From Synchiropus splendidus (lineage: Eukaryota > Chordata > Actinopteri > Syngnathiformes > Callionymidae): DNA of 64,000 nt. Both the position numbers and the translations under genes were made by a program. The notes below the pieces were generated by a model. It was not told the DNA's origin. It did not search any database and saw only the letters and a list, made by a program, of their open reading frames with translations. Below are positions 1-22,451 of this stretch, piece by piece. The stretch is taken from NCBI RefSeq assembly GCF_027744825.2, contig NC_071334.1, positions 28,163,937 to 28,227,936 on the forward strand, read 5' to 3'. The first letter of the stretch is position 1. Every line of letters begins with the position of its first letter.

Positions 1-39
1 CTTTGCAGTGTATTGGGTAGTCACTATTCAAATATATAT

Positions 40-45
<6 letters not shown>

Positions 46-78
<33 letters not shown>
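46..78. repeat. (AC)n microsatellite in a cpxm2 intron
   Basis: About 16 uninterrupted CA dinucleotides, flanked by short AT-rich sequence, in the intron before the first visible cpxm2 exon. Confidence 0.95.
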
Positions 79-84
<6 letters not shown>

Positions 85-154
85 GTATACACTATACAAG
101 TGATTTTAATTTTCTCCTGACCTGCAGATGCTACCAGATTGAACGTGTTATTGA

Positions 155-7663
<7,509 letters not shown>

Positions 7664-8158
7664 TGACCGAAGGGAATTATTCCAAACAAAGAGGAGCGCC
7701 GATCACTCCGGGGTGACATCCAAGCCTTTGGATCTCCAGAACATTCCTCCTGAGTGCTTCCAGCGGAATGTGGATTAATTTAAACGGAATGCTTTCGTTA
7801 CCGTCATGATCTCTTTGTATGCAGAGGACATTGTGGCCAAGAATTCTTCTATTATCCCAATATTCTGTCAGCGACTACTGCCATTAGAGATGACGTCGTA
7901 TTCATGCTTGAATATCAAACGTTTGATCTGCTGTGATGTTATGTGTGGCAGTTAAAGAAAATACCACATTTACCAGCATCTATTTTGAATTTCTGTCTGG
8001 ATTATAAGAGATCCGGAACACTCGATATAAAGATATAAATAGTTATTGAGAAATCTCTCTGGAAGACAATACACTCAGTAATAGACTGTATACTTTTTCC
8101 CCTAAATGTTTTAAGTGTACATGTTTATTATATTGTGTTTCTTTTTACATTTTATTAA

Positions 8159-8164
8159 AATAAA
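8159..8164 (+). terminator. Likely cpxm2 polyadenylation signal
   Basis: A canonical AATAAA lies about 495 bases after the cpxm2 stop codon, in AT-rich DNA with no reading frame. It would give a 3' UTR of roughly 510 bases. The cleavage site is not visible directly. Confidence 0.6.
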
Positions 8165-11138
8165 TTCCACATCTAACACGACTACCTGATCACTGAAGAT
8201 GATGCGAGGAGGACCTCCGGTTGGATTTTCTGGTGCCAGTCTAGCACCAGGAAGTTGTTCAATAAAATCCTATCAGATTAGCAAAACTGCATAGCTGGCC
8301 ACTTTCTCTCAGCCTTGGCTTGTCAGCTCAAATCTTTTCCTCTGTCGGGTTCAGAAAATTCAGCTTTGTTATTATTAGAATGATCAGTCCCCATATGGGC
8401 TGCAGAAGATCTAGTGACGGTGCCAGGGTGGAGCTCGGTGGGATGAAGAAGACGGAGGGGAGAACTCAGGAAGACACCGGCTCAAGCTGCTGACCCTGCC
8501 AGCAGTTTGAGAGCAGACGGTTCTTCAGAAGTGTCTCCAGCCTTTTGAAGTAAGCAGAGTCGGTCGGGCTATCACAGGGTGAGGCGTCGTGGTAAACCCT
8601 CTCTTAACCTCCCTCCCCTCCAGAGGTCCCGAGTATCACACGAAGATTAAATTTTCCACCGGCCGGATGGACATGAAAGAACTTGAGAGCGAGAGTGAGC
8701 ACTTAAAACATGTCGTCAGGTCTAAACTGTCTGAGTGTGAAATTCATTTATTTTTCCGACAGAGTGCTCATGCTCTGAATACATTTTCAATCTGAAAGAG
8801 AGCAACTACACTCTTCAAGATAAAAGACTATCACATTTTTCATGAACTTTACAGTGTTTCAGTGAAAACCACATGGCTGATAAAAGACAAGAATCATAAG
8901 ATTCACGTTGCACTGCTTCAACAGAAACAGCACTTCCCTGTCGCTTCCTCTGCATCTGTGACAGATGTTTGTGTATTTGACAGCATCAGGTGTCCACTTC
9001 TCACCTGAGGCCTGTTTCTCACCCCCAAAGGTCTTTAGACACTCAGCGATGGAGACGCCGCGTCGCTCATCTGATCGAAACCACTGACTCCGGGGTGTGA
9101 TGGAGGAACAAAATCTCCACTGAAGCTGCAGCTTCATTACCACCTGAGAGGAAGTGTGAACAGGAAAATAACTTCCTCGGCTTCTGGCTGGAAGCGTGAG
9201 GAGACCACAAGAACTGCTATACTGGTGAATAATATAGCATGAAATAGGCTTTTCTTCGCAGAGACAGGGATCTTTGACTATGAAGACAACAACGATCAAA
9301 ACTTAGCATTTTCAGTCACAGTTGTGAGCTGTATTACATATGCCACACTGCAGACTGCTTCCATTTCTTTAGCAGACTTTGGACGGCTGCAGATGACTGC
9401 TTGAATATTTTTGTTTAAAGTGTAGTCTGTCCAACATTATCCAGGATTTTCAAGAACCTTTTATTTTCTTCCCCAAAGTCTGCACTTCATGGAGACACTC
9501 ATTTAAGGGGTTATCGATATTTCATGTTATCTGCAGTGTTAGCACGATGAAACGGCGCCTCAAGATATACTGAAGTGTTGAAGACTGACATACACTAAAC
9601 CCACCATTTGACTGACTCCTTTTGCCTACATTTCAGGCTACATAACTAATGTTCTGTTCTCAAAGGATCATGGGTTTAATGACACAACATACTGGATTAA
9701 TAGCGCCACCAATGAACTTCATCTAGCGACTCTAACCTCGGCTAACTATTATCTTAAAAGATTGTGAAAGGAGTGTGACTTTGGCTCTTGAGTGAGAGTG
9801 AGGCTCAATTTTTAGTTCATTTTCGGTTGATTTTAAAACACAGCATTCCAAATCAGTTAAACCATTCTGCGGTTTCAATGTTACACTGATTTACACACTG
9901 AAAAGGCTGCAACTTGTCTTGCCCTGCAGATGCCTTGAGTCAGTTTGGTTTATATTGTTGTTTAAGCTGCTTTAAATGGTTCCGTTAGTGAGTTGTGGTC
10001 ACAGCTGGTCAGCCATTTTTGTAGTCTGGTGGTCTGCTATGAGCAAGATGACCGTTTTGTAAACCTTAGCGAGATAGTAACTTTGAAAATGTAAAACTTA
10101 ACTGTTATTTTGATGCAAAGCTGCTGTGTTAGTATGCAAGATTTGATGACTGAAGAAAAAAAATGCTCAGAAAAAAGCAGCCTCTGTTTATCATATTGTA
10201 TATGTCTGTATATGTATATGGCTGTTACTGTTTGTACTAGCAATGAAAATTTACTGTAGGAGTCATGAGAAGTTAACAATCGGACACAAGATGATGGGGA
10301 CGGGAAGAAGGGAAATTCCAATCCATGACACACACACAGTCACACCAGCAAGTCGTCACTGAAGGGCAGAAAATTCAAGCAGATGGTTCGGCAAGGCTCA
10401 GAACAATCCTTACACATCTGAAGATATGACTTGCTACTGACCCTGTTTAATGGTGAAAATGAGAAATATGCTTTGAGTCATTTCATCATGTGTCTTTGTC
10501 CCAAGTGGAGAAATAAAATGATTTGCATTTGCATAAATAATGGAAAGTTTAAAAACTGGTTCTTCTTCATCCATGCGGTATCAGGGCTTCGCAGTGGATT
10601 TGACTTCCAATGCAGCCAATGCAATTCCTAGAACCAGCGTGACCACATGTAACTCTGGGTTTATTCTGAGTCATTGCGCTTTCGGACTAAAAAACAAACG
10701 GCAAGATTTTTGACCAAACATTTTATTGTTTCTTTAATCACCACCAAAGTGAACCATGTCCTCCTCCTCAGCAGCAAAACTACAAACAGTCGTCTTCGTG
10801 TTGAGCAGCAGCATCGAGCCAAAATTCAATAACTTAAGAGGTAAAACTTCTGTCACCGAAATGAAAATGAGGTATATTACACTCAAATACACTTTTATGC
10901 CCACAGTCTGTAACAACGGACAACGTCATAAATAACACATACACATATAAACTACAACAAAAATACTTCCTCTAATGTTACTCTTAGATTATTATCCACC
11001 ACAACATTTGTCTTGGTCTACTGAGAAACTAACACAAATACAAAGGCAGCAGGTAGCACAAATAAAAAGGCAACAATGTGTGTTGTTCATTGAAATGTTC
11101 CTACGTATCAGGTGTAAGATTTATTGTCATAAATTCAA

Positions 11139-11213
11139 ATTATATTATATTATATTATATTATATTATATTATATTATATTATATTATATTATATTATAT
11201 TATATTATATTAT
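11139..11213. repeat. (ATTAT)n pentanucleotide tandem repeat
   Basis: About 15 perfect copies of a five-base A/T unit. The 98-codon frame across it (10975-11271) translates the repeat and is not a gene. Confidence 0.95.
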
Positions 11214-11767
11214 CACCTTGAACTTTAGTGGAACGACCAAACATATTCTATATTCGGCTTTGAACATATAAAAGAATAAAAGCTTATCAGTGGTGTAAGT
11301 TCTTTGTAGCTACTTTAAGCGTGACATCTGAATTCAGAGGTCAAATCTAACCATTTCTACAACATTTTACGTCGCATGACACATTTAAGTTTAGTCAGTG
11401 GAGACAGAAGTCTGGGGTGCAGGTCTCTACAGGTGCAATTCCATTCAAAACACATTTTACCTACTTATGTGATCCTTCAACAACGCAATAAACTCCAGGA
11501 AACGTCTACGCATCTTAAACCAACAGCAAAAATATTTTCATATCAACATTATAATGGACTCACAGTAAAAAAAAAAAAAAAGATACAAAAAAGTATGCCT
11601 ATAATCTGACACTTATTACTCATAAATATCTTGATTGTGCATTTCTTTGTATAATTTCCTTTTTCTTTTGTTTGTTATTATAATGTATATATTTGTGGCT
11701 AATAACTTTGTGGAATTCCATATTTCATTATTAAAGTAGTGGAGGCGAAAGAAAAAAAAAAACACTC

Positions 11768-12198
<431 letters not shown>

Positions 12199-14712
12199 AA
12201 TGTATACTCTAAAAGCACAAGTTGTACCTTAACATTTTACAATTCTGTCTCCTTTTGAATAATGGTTGACTTGATTGACTTATGGTTTTATGAAATGATG
12301 GGACATACACAAAGACATAAAAACTGATATAACCTGTTGCAATAAAATGATTTGTATATCATAGAAGTAGATTTGATAACCTTTTAATCTGAACATACTT
12401 AATATATACTGTACATATTTAGACTTTATAATGTCATGCCAACTTTCAATGTCTGGTTTTTCCATCAATTACATTTTGTTGTTACATCGTTCAATTTGTG
12501 CGATACTGAGCTCTTTGGTTAAAAAAAAAAATCCCACTCATTACTGCAACGTGCTTCCAGACTTTCTTGACAAGTCACAAACACCTCATTTATGTGGCAA
12601 TTCGCTGGTGATTTACTCACCAAGTGAATATGCTCAAAAAGTGTTCTGCCTCACAGGCAGGTTCAGTAGCAAGCCCCGCAGCAGGATCAGCTCCTACAAA
12701 CAAAGCCCCAGAGAGGGTTGATGGGCATCACTGAAAATAACTTGTCGGATCTGCAGGCGAGCGTAACGCGAGGATGCAGCAGAGAAAAGAGGTTATTTCA
12801 TTGGAAGGGTATTTGTGTCTCTCTGAGCAGCCCTTCAGCTGGACCTCGCTGTCCCAGAGGAGTGACCGATTAGAGGTCGGGCATTGGAAGAGAACAGAGG
12901 TGAGAGGTCATTGCCGTACACTCGCACACTATCCGGTCACTTTGTCATTAAATGTCAAAGGAGTGAATTAATTACTTGTATTTTTGGAACATTGTATGTC
13001 ACATTGAATGTTCTTAAAACCTCACAGAACAAAATGGCTGGTAAAAGGGCATTTGTTTCGGTCAGCAACAGCAGATAAATTCAGCTCGTGGATGGTGGAG
13101 GACGGTGAAAACAGTACGGGGGTTCATGCACACATTAGAGAAGGTGCAGCAACAAAAACCCTCCAAAGGTAGAGGAACACACACCAACACACTAACTTTG
13201 AGTTTGTCTTGATCAATACGCAGGAAGTCTGGGTGTTCAAGTACAATTTTTAAGCTTGCGTCGATGTCCTCATCCGACTGATTTGGTTATGGCAACATTT
13301 GAAAGTGGTTGTGGTTAACTTAATGCAACACATTTCAGCCCACATTTCATTGTTCTTCCTGGTACTGTACATGTACAGAAGCTGCTCACCAAGTGGAGGA
13401 GTGGATCTCTTCTCATCGAAATGCAGACAGTGTGCTTATTGTCGTTTCATTATTCATGTTCGTCACAAACACTCTCTTCATCTCTGGACACAGACAGTAT
13501 AAATTACACTTTTAAATACACCGGTCATCATCTGTGGTGCCTATTTTAGTCTGCTACAAAAGATGGTGTAGGATTGCTCCCCTCCACAGCCATTCACGTT
13601 CCACTTGGCTACACCACCTGAGGGCCACATGCCAATCACAGCGGCAAAGACATTCTGGTCGAAGGGCCATTTTCACTCATTAAATGCCGCCCAGTGGTAA
13701 ACACATGAGGAATGCAATGATAGGATTGTTATATAATCTCAGTGCGAGGGGTTTCCTTCTGTTTATAAAAGATATGTAATATTTGCAGAACAGAAATTGC
13801 ACCTGAAAGAGGGTGGCGCTATTGGGTTTGAACATAGTGATGAGAGCACAAAGCTACGGCGTAATGGCTCCAAAACCTTCCATTTTAAGCCTTTGATTAA
13901 GTCAAAAACACGTTTCTGAAGTGCTGGCTTGGTAATGAAGTGCTATGTTTGTAAACTCTTGGATGACCTCTAGTGCAGTAACACTCTCATGCACTAGCTT
14001 TGGGCTGAATAATGAACTGTGGTCACTTCGGAAACATCTGTAAGACAGGACATTATATTTTCTGTCACTGGATCCATAGAATATTTCCTCATCAATTTTC
14101 TCTCATTACATTTATTTCAGGAATTATTCTTATGATTTTTAACCAGTTCTAAGGCATTTGTGGACTGAAAAACGAATGAGACTGAATGGCTGTAAACTTT
14201 AGATTTTTCAAAACGGATTAGGTTGAATTGTTAGTTGAAATGAAACATAACAGTTGAGGAACAGTTCAAATATATTATAGTCATAACAGATTAGATTGAA
14301 AAGTGTTGATCCCACTATATATATATATATATATATAATACTTTCCTTCTTTTTTTAAATATATTATATATATATATTAATGAATATTCAGCATTTGAAA
14401 TGTTGAAATGTGGGAAATGGCAGATTATGGTCACATGTTGCAGCAGTTTTGTTTTTAAAAGAATGTCAAATAAAACCTGAGCTAAAGAAACCTGCAAAAT
14501 AAAAATCCTCGATCGCAAAAGCATTTCTGATATGACTTTCTTCACCTGATCTGAGAAGGTGGATCCACATCCCGGGCTCTGTCCTTAACTCCTTTCATCA
14601 TTTAGAACCAGGAGCAGACTTGGAAAAGACAGACCCCCGGTTTGTCTCTCTCTGGTCGACACGACTGACAGTAAACTCGATAAGCCTGGGAGGATGTTCC
14701 ATCACCTCTGTG

Positions 14713-17700
14713 TCACTCTGCCGTCGGTAAGCTGCTGCCTTGATTCTGGTCCCGACGACCCGACGTGTGGAAGGAGCTACGCTTCAGCAGCCTGTTGATG
14801 ATGTCAGTGCACGTCTTCTTGTACTGGCGTCGCAGTAAAGAGTACACAAAGGGGTCGCAGGCCGCCTTGCTGTAGGCCAAACACTTGGAGACGATTCCCC
14901 AGTGAGGGCTAATCGGCACCGCTGGGAACAACTCCACAATCCTGCAGACATGAGTGAGAGAGTTATCACACTGTACACGAGTGGTAGCTACGCCCAGACG
15001 GTGGTCTCACTTTCAGGTGAGATGCTAAACAGAAACTCTTTCTATGCCCAGAGAATCATCCTCTTCTGACTCTGAAACTGAACTTTGAACAACCACAAAG
15101 GAATAACAATCAACCTTCATGCAAAAACGCCGGACTCTGTGCTTTTAGGAGACTGTACTTTGATGGGTAATTTGCAGTACTCAGTGCTGCTTGTTAGTAG
15201 CTATGATCAAAGAGGATTTTAATGGCATAATAGATGTTTGTTGTCATTACCTCCTCAGTGTCATCTGACTGAGAGCTAAAGCTAGGAGAACGTGCTCCGT
15301 ATGAAGGAGGAAGTGGTTGCAGATGTGTTCGCAGGCATGGTTTCTGCAGGTGTTTTTATCAACACTGGAAGCACCTACATGGCCATGAGACGGGTGCTGG
15401 ACACAGATGGGTCGACGGCTTCTATTTCTGTTTGTTTACCAGTCTTGTCCTGCCTGTTTTTGTTGTTTCTTGAAGTGATTAAATTACCTTGGTGACTCAA
15501 CCTGCTGCCTCTGGTTTGGTGAATCCACACTTCAATATGACAGGAGGCCCTGGCCATCCTCGGAGCCAGCACACTTCGGAAATGTTTGATGTTACTAGCT
15601 TGACTAGGTGGGACTTCAACACGGTGCGCGTGTCTTGTTAACAAGGGTTCCAGTTGATCTTCAGCATATATTCCACAGAATCATCTGCATCTATACTCAG
15701 CCTCAAAATGATTCATACCCCTTGAAAAAAACCCCATTATATTTCAGATTCTTCATTTACAAAAGCTAGTCGACTGGTCACTCCTGAGTATCTTATATCG
15801 TCCCGTTGCATGGCACAAACCCACATATGAGAGGCTAAACTTTACATCTATTAGTAAATCTATGTCCAAAGGTTGCTTTTCACCCATGATCAGAATTATT
15901 CATACACCTGGCAAAATCCATTTTCTGTAGTTATCACAAGCACAAGAAGTTCAACACTGTTAAAAACCTCAGTCGGCATGGCAGGAAATGTAAGGTGTCA
16001 GATGTAAGAGGCCACTGCTCAAGAAGAAACATCTGGATGTTTGTCTGGCCTTTGCTAGAGGTCATCTGAAGTTAGGAAAGCCTCCAGATGTTTCTTCTTG
16101 AGGAGACCTCCTCTGTCCAAGACTGGTTCGATAGTAGAGCGTGGTGCCTTTGTCCCTGCCTGGTCAGGTGATTCAGTCAAGCCATGTGTCATGTGATCTA
16201 TTCATGCCTGTGACTGGCTGAGCTGCCGTGCTGAAGGAGCAATTGCCTCACAACCAATCTGTAAGAACAAGAAGTAATGATTTGTATATTATAGGTGACA
16301 ATGAATGTTGCCGAGCACTCTGAACACTTTCTTACTCAAAAAATGATTAACAAAAAAGGCGTAAAAATGAATAAATGGATTTAAAAAAGTATATGTGCCA
16401 TGGGGCTTTGTGCAGGTACGATAAGACTGATATTGATCTGCCACTGCGAGTGTGTAAGCACACAGCTACTGATATGCACTGCTCATTTTCATCACATCTA
16501 TTTTTATATGTACCTGTCATTTGTTTTATGCAATATGGATGCATGTTTCAGAGTTTTTGATTTCACATATTGATGAGCCACAAACAATCTTCTAACTTGG
16601 TGGACAATACAGATTTATTCCATTACGTTCTACATAGCGCCCATGTCACTTGACTCTTCTGCCTAGAACTGGTTTCATTAAAACATGGTGGCTATGCAGC
16701 AGAGCACTTTCAATTTTGTGACATCATATTTGTTAAGAATGCAAACCTTAAAGCTGGTAGTGATTTGATTCAAAGCATGACTGGATTTGTGAACTTAAGG
16801 AATCCAATTTATGGCGGGTGGCTGCCTACGTTCCCGTTGAAGATGTCAGTTTGGCAATCCACAGATATAATGTTGCAACTTATATCAAGGATTAGAATGT
16901 TTTTCACCTAAGTCAGACACACTCACTGAACTCCAGACAAAAGCGCCTATGTAGTAGCATCATGGAACTCAGGCTTTGTACTTATCACATGGTCAGCCAA
17001 TCTCATCTTCCAACCGTGGCCATACTGGATAGGAAACTGAGAGGCTATCTGACTATGGCTGGGGGGTAAACCAGATGTGTGTTTTTCCCATCGCCACCTC
17101 ACTCACCTTGTGATTACATATGGTGCAAAACAAATCATAAAGGTGCCGATGAAGGTGCTGATCTTCCTGGTGGCTCTCTGTCGCCGCCTCTTTTGCTCTT
17201 CTAGGCAACGCTGGCGAACGCTGCCAACAGAGAGAGCAGATTGGTAACCCGCTTCGCAGACCTGGTGCTCACCAGGAAGTACACACTACAGTGCTGAAGA
17301 AGACATCAAAATGTCATCAACATTGCTCATGTTGGCAAAACAGCGAGATCATATTTCATGTTGGGGTTTTTTTTTTTTTAACTCAGCAGTCTTGTAAGTC
17401 AGTGTACTCTTTGTGCAGGAGGAATCCCTGTTTAAAGAATGCATATTCACCAGACGGGCATTTTGCTATATTCGCATTATGCGACTTGACTAAACTACAA
17501 ATGACTAAAAACCGATACTCTACCTGTACATACCTGTTTTGTTTGTTAAAAGAAGGTCAAATGAAACTTGAACTAAAGAAAACATGGAGTTTCACGCTTC
17601 AAAACCAAACAAAAATTCATGTTATTCTTGTCCTTTAGAACCCATTACCCTCTGCGTTCAGTGACATGAATATTAATGTTTTTCATTCTGTTGGTTTAGT

Positions 17701-18527
17701 GTCTGCACCAAAGTGAAGCAACTCAACTAAAAGTGATAGGTGCAGTTTTTCTTCAGGGTCTCATGTGTAGTTGATATTTTAGATGAGGTTATCACACATT
17801 TCTCTGGGTTTCTTCATGAACATAGACCTTGCAGAATATGAATATGTAAAGGGGCTCACCTGGGGTGTATATCCACCAGCAGGACCAGAGTTTGCATCGT
17901 TATAACGTCGATTCTCCTGCAGTGGAATCTGGCCACTTTGAGCACTTTGAGGTAAGTGACGCACAGAACTATGAGGGACAGCAGGAAGGTGAAGGAGTGG
18001 AAAAACACCGTGAAGACCACGAATTGAGTCCGGCTGCCCCCTCTGGGGCTGGAGAGGGTGCAAGAGGCGTAAAGCCGGTGGTAGCCCACCCACGACAGGC
18101 TGGTGGCCACCGTGGAGAAGGACACGGCGTGCACCCACGTGTATCCCAGCACCAGCGCTGCGTCCCGGTGGCGCATCTTGGAGTGATACCTGAGCGGGAA
18201 CACCACCGCGACCCAGCGGTCGATGCTCAAGGCTGCCATGCTCAGCATCGAGTTGGTGGACAGGAAGGTCTCCAGGAAGCCCACGGTCTGACAAAAGCCT
18301 TGACCCCCCGGCTGGGTCTTACTCACCAGTCCCACCAGCGTCAGCGGCATGTTGGAGACCGTCAGCAACAGGTTACAGAAGGTGAGGTTGAGGGTGAACA
18401 GACCCGGGACCTGCTTGCGGATCTCCGGGTTGTACAGAAAGCAGATCAGCACCAGGACGTTGGACAGCAGCGAGACGACAATGATGACCGCCACCAGCAG
18501 AGAGATGAAGACCTCTGCAGTGTCCAT
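14713..18527 (-). CDS. gpr26: gpr26: orphan class A G protein-coupled receptor 26
   Basis: Seven-transmembrane plasma-membrane receptor, known mainly from brain in mammals and reported to be constitutively active. Three coding exons on the minus strand: 18527-17860, 17220-17107 and 14941-14713, with GT/AG borders and phases that fit (each junction splits a codon after its second base). I chose the ATG at 18527 over one five codons upstream because it gives 336 residues (human GPR26: 337) and puts SLLSN in helix 1 at the same position. Landmarks: NLT in helix 2, SIDRW in place of DRY, CRRIDVITMQTLVLLVD in the third loop and helix 6 approach, FAPYVITR in helix 6, and DPFVY in place of NPxxY in helix 7. 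Intron 2 contains a Tc1-like transposon remnant. Downstream is convergent cpxm2, the arrangement I recall from tetrapods. Confidence 0.94.
15690..16300 (+). mobile_element. Decayed Tc1-like transposon in gpr26 intron 2
   Basis: Plus-strand translation around 16018-16090 gives LKKKHLDVCLAFARGHLKLG, the pattern of Tc1-family transposases just before the catalytic region. Upstream, about 15700-15990, repeated 'attcataccc/attcatacac' motifs and a SRHGRK-like stretch fit the same family. No continuous transposase frame remains. A 20-base stretch at 16018-16037 recurs inverted at 16083-16102, suggesting a rearranged copy. The outer limits are approximate. Confidence 0.6.
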
Positions 18528-20210
18528 CCTGTGGAAACTCACAGATCCCCACTTTCGCTGCGCATAGTCTTGTCAGCACCAGTCATCCATATCCATGCAT
18601 GTCCACTCGGAGCCCCTCTCGAGCCTCCTCGGTATGGGTCCCTCAGTCCGGAGCCAACAAGGAAAGCAGCGCTCCAGCTGCTGCTGTGCCGTGCGCTCAG
18701 GCTTCACCCCTCCGCTCACGCTGCCTGTGTGTGGGCAACTTCTGTCTCCTCCGAGAAACTGGGAAGGCACAGACTCGATACTCTGCCCCCCCCCCAACAC
18801 ACACTTCGGAGTCCCTGCTCCTCATCTGGGCGGGTGGGAACCACGCACCAACCTGATCTATTACCGTCTCTATTAGACGTGCCTCTTCATTGGTCAATCA
18901 TTAAATCCACGTTCCAAATATTCACATTTCATCTGATCAAATTGTTTTATTGCCTTAACAGATTTGTTTGGTTGATTTCATGCACCCACATATGGCTAAA
19001 TAGTTTTATATGGACGAGTAAATGTGGTGTCCAGAACGATTAGTGGTAAGAACGGTACGACTTAAAGAAAAATACTTCATAGTGGAGGTAAAAAATATAT
19101 ATATTATGGCACCTTCCTAGCTTTATCTGCTGAATTAGGAATAAAATAAAAAGAATGAGTGACCATGGTTTAAGTATCTGAAGTAGTACTAATAAAGGGA
19201 AGAGCACTGTAAGGTGCTGGTTGGTACAGCAGCAGTTTGATCAGTGGAAGCAGTACAAATAACATTATTCAGTGTCGCTGTTTCATTGCATCCTGATAGC
19301 AGCTCTCACATACTGGTGTTTGTGGCAGCAGACTTTAGTATAATTACATATTGTCTTTACATATTCACTTGTCATACACACAACCACACAACTGTGTCTG
19401 CTTTTTTCCATCATTTAAGTGTTGTTCATTGAATTGGATTCAGTGGTTTTGTGTCATGTTTGTCACTTCTTCTTTCCCTTGACAATCAGAAAATGTGGCT
19501 GAATCTGTATTTGGTCACACTTTGCTGGTTAATTCTGCTCCATCAGCTTGATCAGGAGCAACATTTCTGGTCCCCCTTGAAGCCAGATGACGCCCCCACA
19601 CACTGCTGCCCCTCTGGACTGTGGCGGATGTTTTCTCTGAAGCGTGGGACTCACTGGAGTGTGCCGCGGCACGTGAGCCGGGGGAGATGCCACTGTGAGG
19701 GTGGGGTCTGTGATCTGGTGTGTTTGTGTGTGTGGGTGGACAGAGTGTTATTTCTACACACAAGCAAATGCGGGGCGATGTGGCGGTGTCACTATGGTGC
19801 GAAAAGGTGAACAGAGAGAGACTCATTAAAACCCGTATAATGACTCATGTAAAGTCACTATGCCTTCAATACATTTAAAAAATAAATGGGCGATTTTGGG
19901 AGACGCGTTTGGTCATATCATTATTCTCTTGAGTGCTGCTTCATGGCCGTGGAGCAAAAACCTGACATCACATTTACATTTCTCTGTAGAGCCTGGCAGA
20001 AGACACCTGAAAATTAAGCAGGCCATTTCCAGAGAAATGCTACTGTATAATTGTACATTTTGAGAGGTTACCCAAAGTATATTTCATTGTCAATGTGCGA
20101 AAGCATTTATCAAGAGAGTTTGTCTATCCGAATACCAGTTTTAAACGCAGAGTACAGAAGCAATTCTTTACTGGTTCTGGGGACGGCTTCCAGTAAGGCA
20201 TGATTATTAG

Positions 20211-20212
<2 letters not shown>

Positions 20213-20241
<29 letters not shown>
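20213..20241. repeat. (TG)n microsatellite
   Basis: About 14 TG dinucleotides followed by degenerate TGAG units. Confidence 0.9.
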
Positions 20242-20244
<3 letters not shown>

Positions 20245-21771
20245 TGTGAGTGTGTCTCAGTACTCCTGAAACGCTGTCGTGACATCACCAGACCAACTAT
20301 TTTCCTGAAGAGCTTTCATAAGGGAAATGTTCTTGGTGGCAGCTGTTGCCACTGGCAGGGAACTTCTGACAAGTTGTGGCTGGGGAGAACAAGATATCAG
20401 CTCCAGTGCATTTTGTATATATTGAGTATTACGCAAAAAGAAACATACTGCAATAAAGAGCACTTTTTTGAGGACATCAACATTTGAAACATATGCATGC
20501 GAAGTTTGACATTAGTTGCTCTTTAAATAAGCCATATAAAATGGCATCAGAAGCAGTGGCTTGAATATTGTCCATGTGTTTCATTTTGACAGTTGTATAC
20601 AGTACATACAGGCGTCGTTCAACAGTCCCATTTTTCTGAAATACTGGGTGCGTTTTGTAGATTGGCTGCATGTTGTTGAGTCCCACCAAATGTTGCAAAC
20701 CATGAAACGCACTCAACACTGAATTAAACAGGCATGTTTCTGGAGTTGCTTTCCAACACTCTGCACCTGTTTTAATTTGCACATGCAATCTGTCTGACAT
20801 TGCTGTTTACTACATCCTTGCAGGGATCAAATCAGCCTTTTTAAAATGGACTCCTGTCAGTGGCCGTCCTTTAAATAATGGAAACAGCAACACAAGTAAA
20901 CAATGAGCAAATCATCCCTGTCAAATTGCGAAGCGTCTGTCAGATCCCTGTGCATTCACAAGTAAAGCGTTCAATATTCGATCACGTAACCAGGCTGTTG
21001 TGCATGTATTTTCTCCTATTCCAGCAGCAGTTCTCCATACTAGTGCTACTGCTGCTCCTCCATGCCTTTTCTCTCCTGACATTACACTTTCAAATGTGAT
21101 GCGGTGAGTGGAGAGCATTTAAGGAGCTGTCGCCCGCCCGCCTGTTCGTCTGTCAGTCCACCGGCCTTATCAGCAGGCAGACACGCTTAATCTTGGTCGC
21201 AGGTGTGGGGCTTTTTTTGCAGCCATCATTCTAATTATTCTTCTCATAATTAAATGCCAGCACCACAGACACCCCTGAAAAATCCTGCTAAAAGCATGAC
21301 ATGAGTCAGAGGGTGTCTGCTCAGGTGATAATGCTGAATTAGCACAGGATTTGGGTTTTAACAGTTTGTTGTGGAGGCTGAGCGAGCCAGAAATGCCTTT
21401 AGCTAAAGCAGGCCTTCTCAAATATCAATGTATGCGGAGGTGTTCTTATAATCATGTTATAGACAAATGATACTACTTACAGAGGCGGCGGAGAGTTCGG
21501 GGCATGGAACGTTTACTTCTTGATTCAATGAGAGAATGATTTGTGCAATCTTGATGGACATCGGCATTTTCCAATGATAGTCTCAGCTACTTCTGATCAA
21601 GAGGCAGGAGACACACTGACATACCGATCACTGGTCCATTGGTGGACACACTCACATGTATGGACGATTAAGAATCATCATTCAACCTCTGCAACTTTAT
21701 CATAGTTATTTATAGTTATGCTATTCCTTTCCTCATCATTTTGCTACAGAGGCGAGGGAAGGGCCATTATC

Positions 21772-22338
<567 letters not shown>

Positions 22339-22360
22339 TATATATATATATATACACATA

Positions 22361-22450
<90 letters not shown>

Positions 22451-22451
22451 C
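22339..22451. repeat. (TA)n followed by (TG)n microsatellite
   Basis: A short TA run and then about 44 TG units with one TTTG interruption, directly adjoining the partial transposon copy. Confidence 0.95.

Noticed and set aside
17865..19043. 392-codon plus-strand open frame
   Set aside because: It is the antisense of the gpr26 first exon and promoter: Gln/His-rich composition, no domain, no splice support. Long antisense frames are common over GC-rich GPCR exons.
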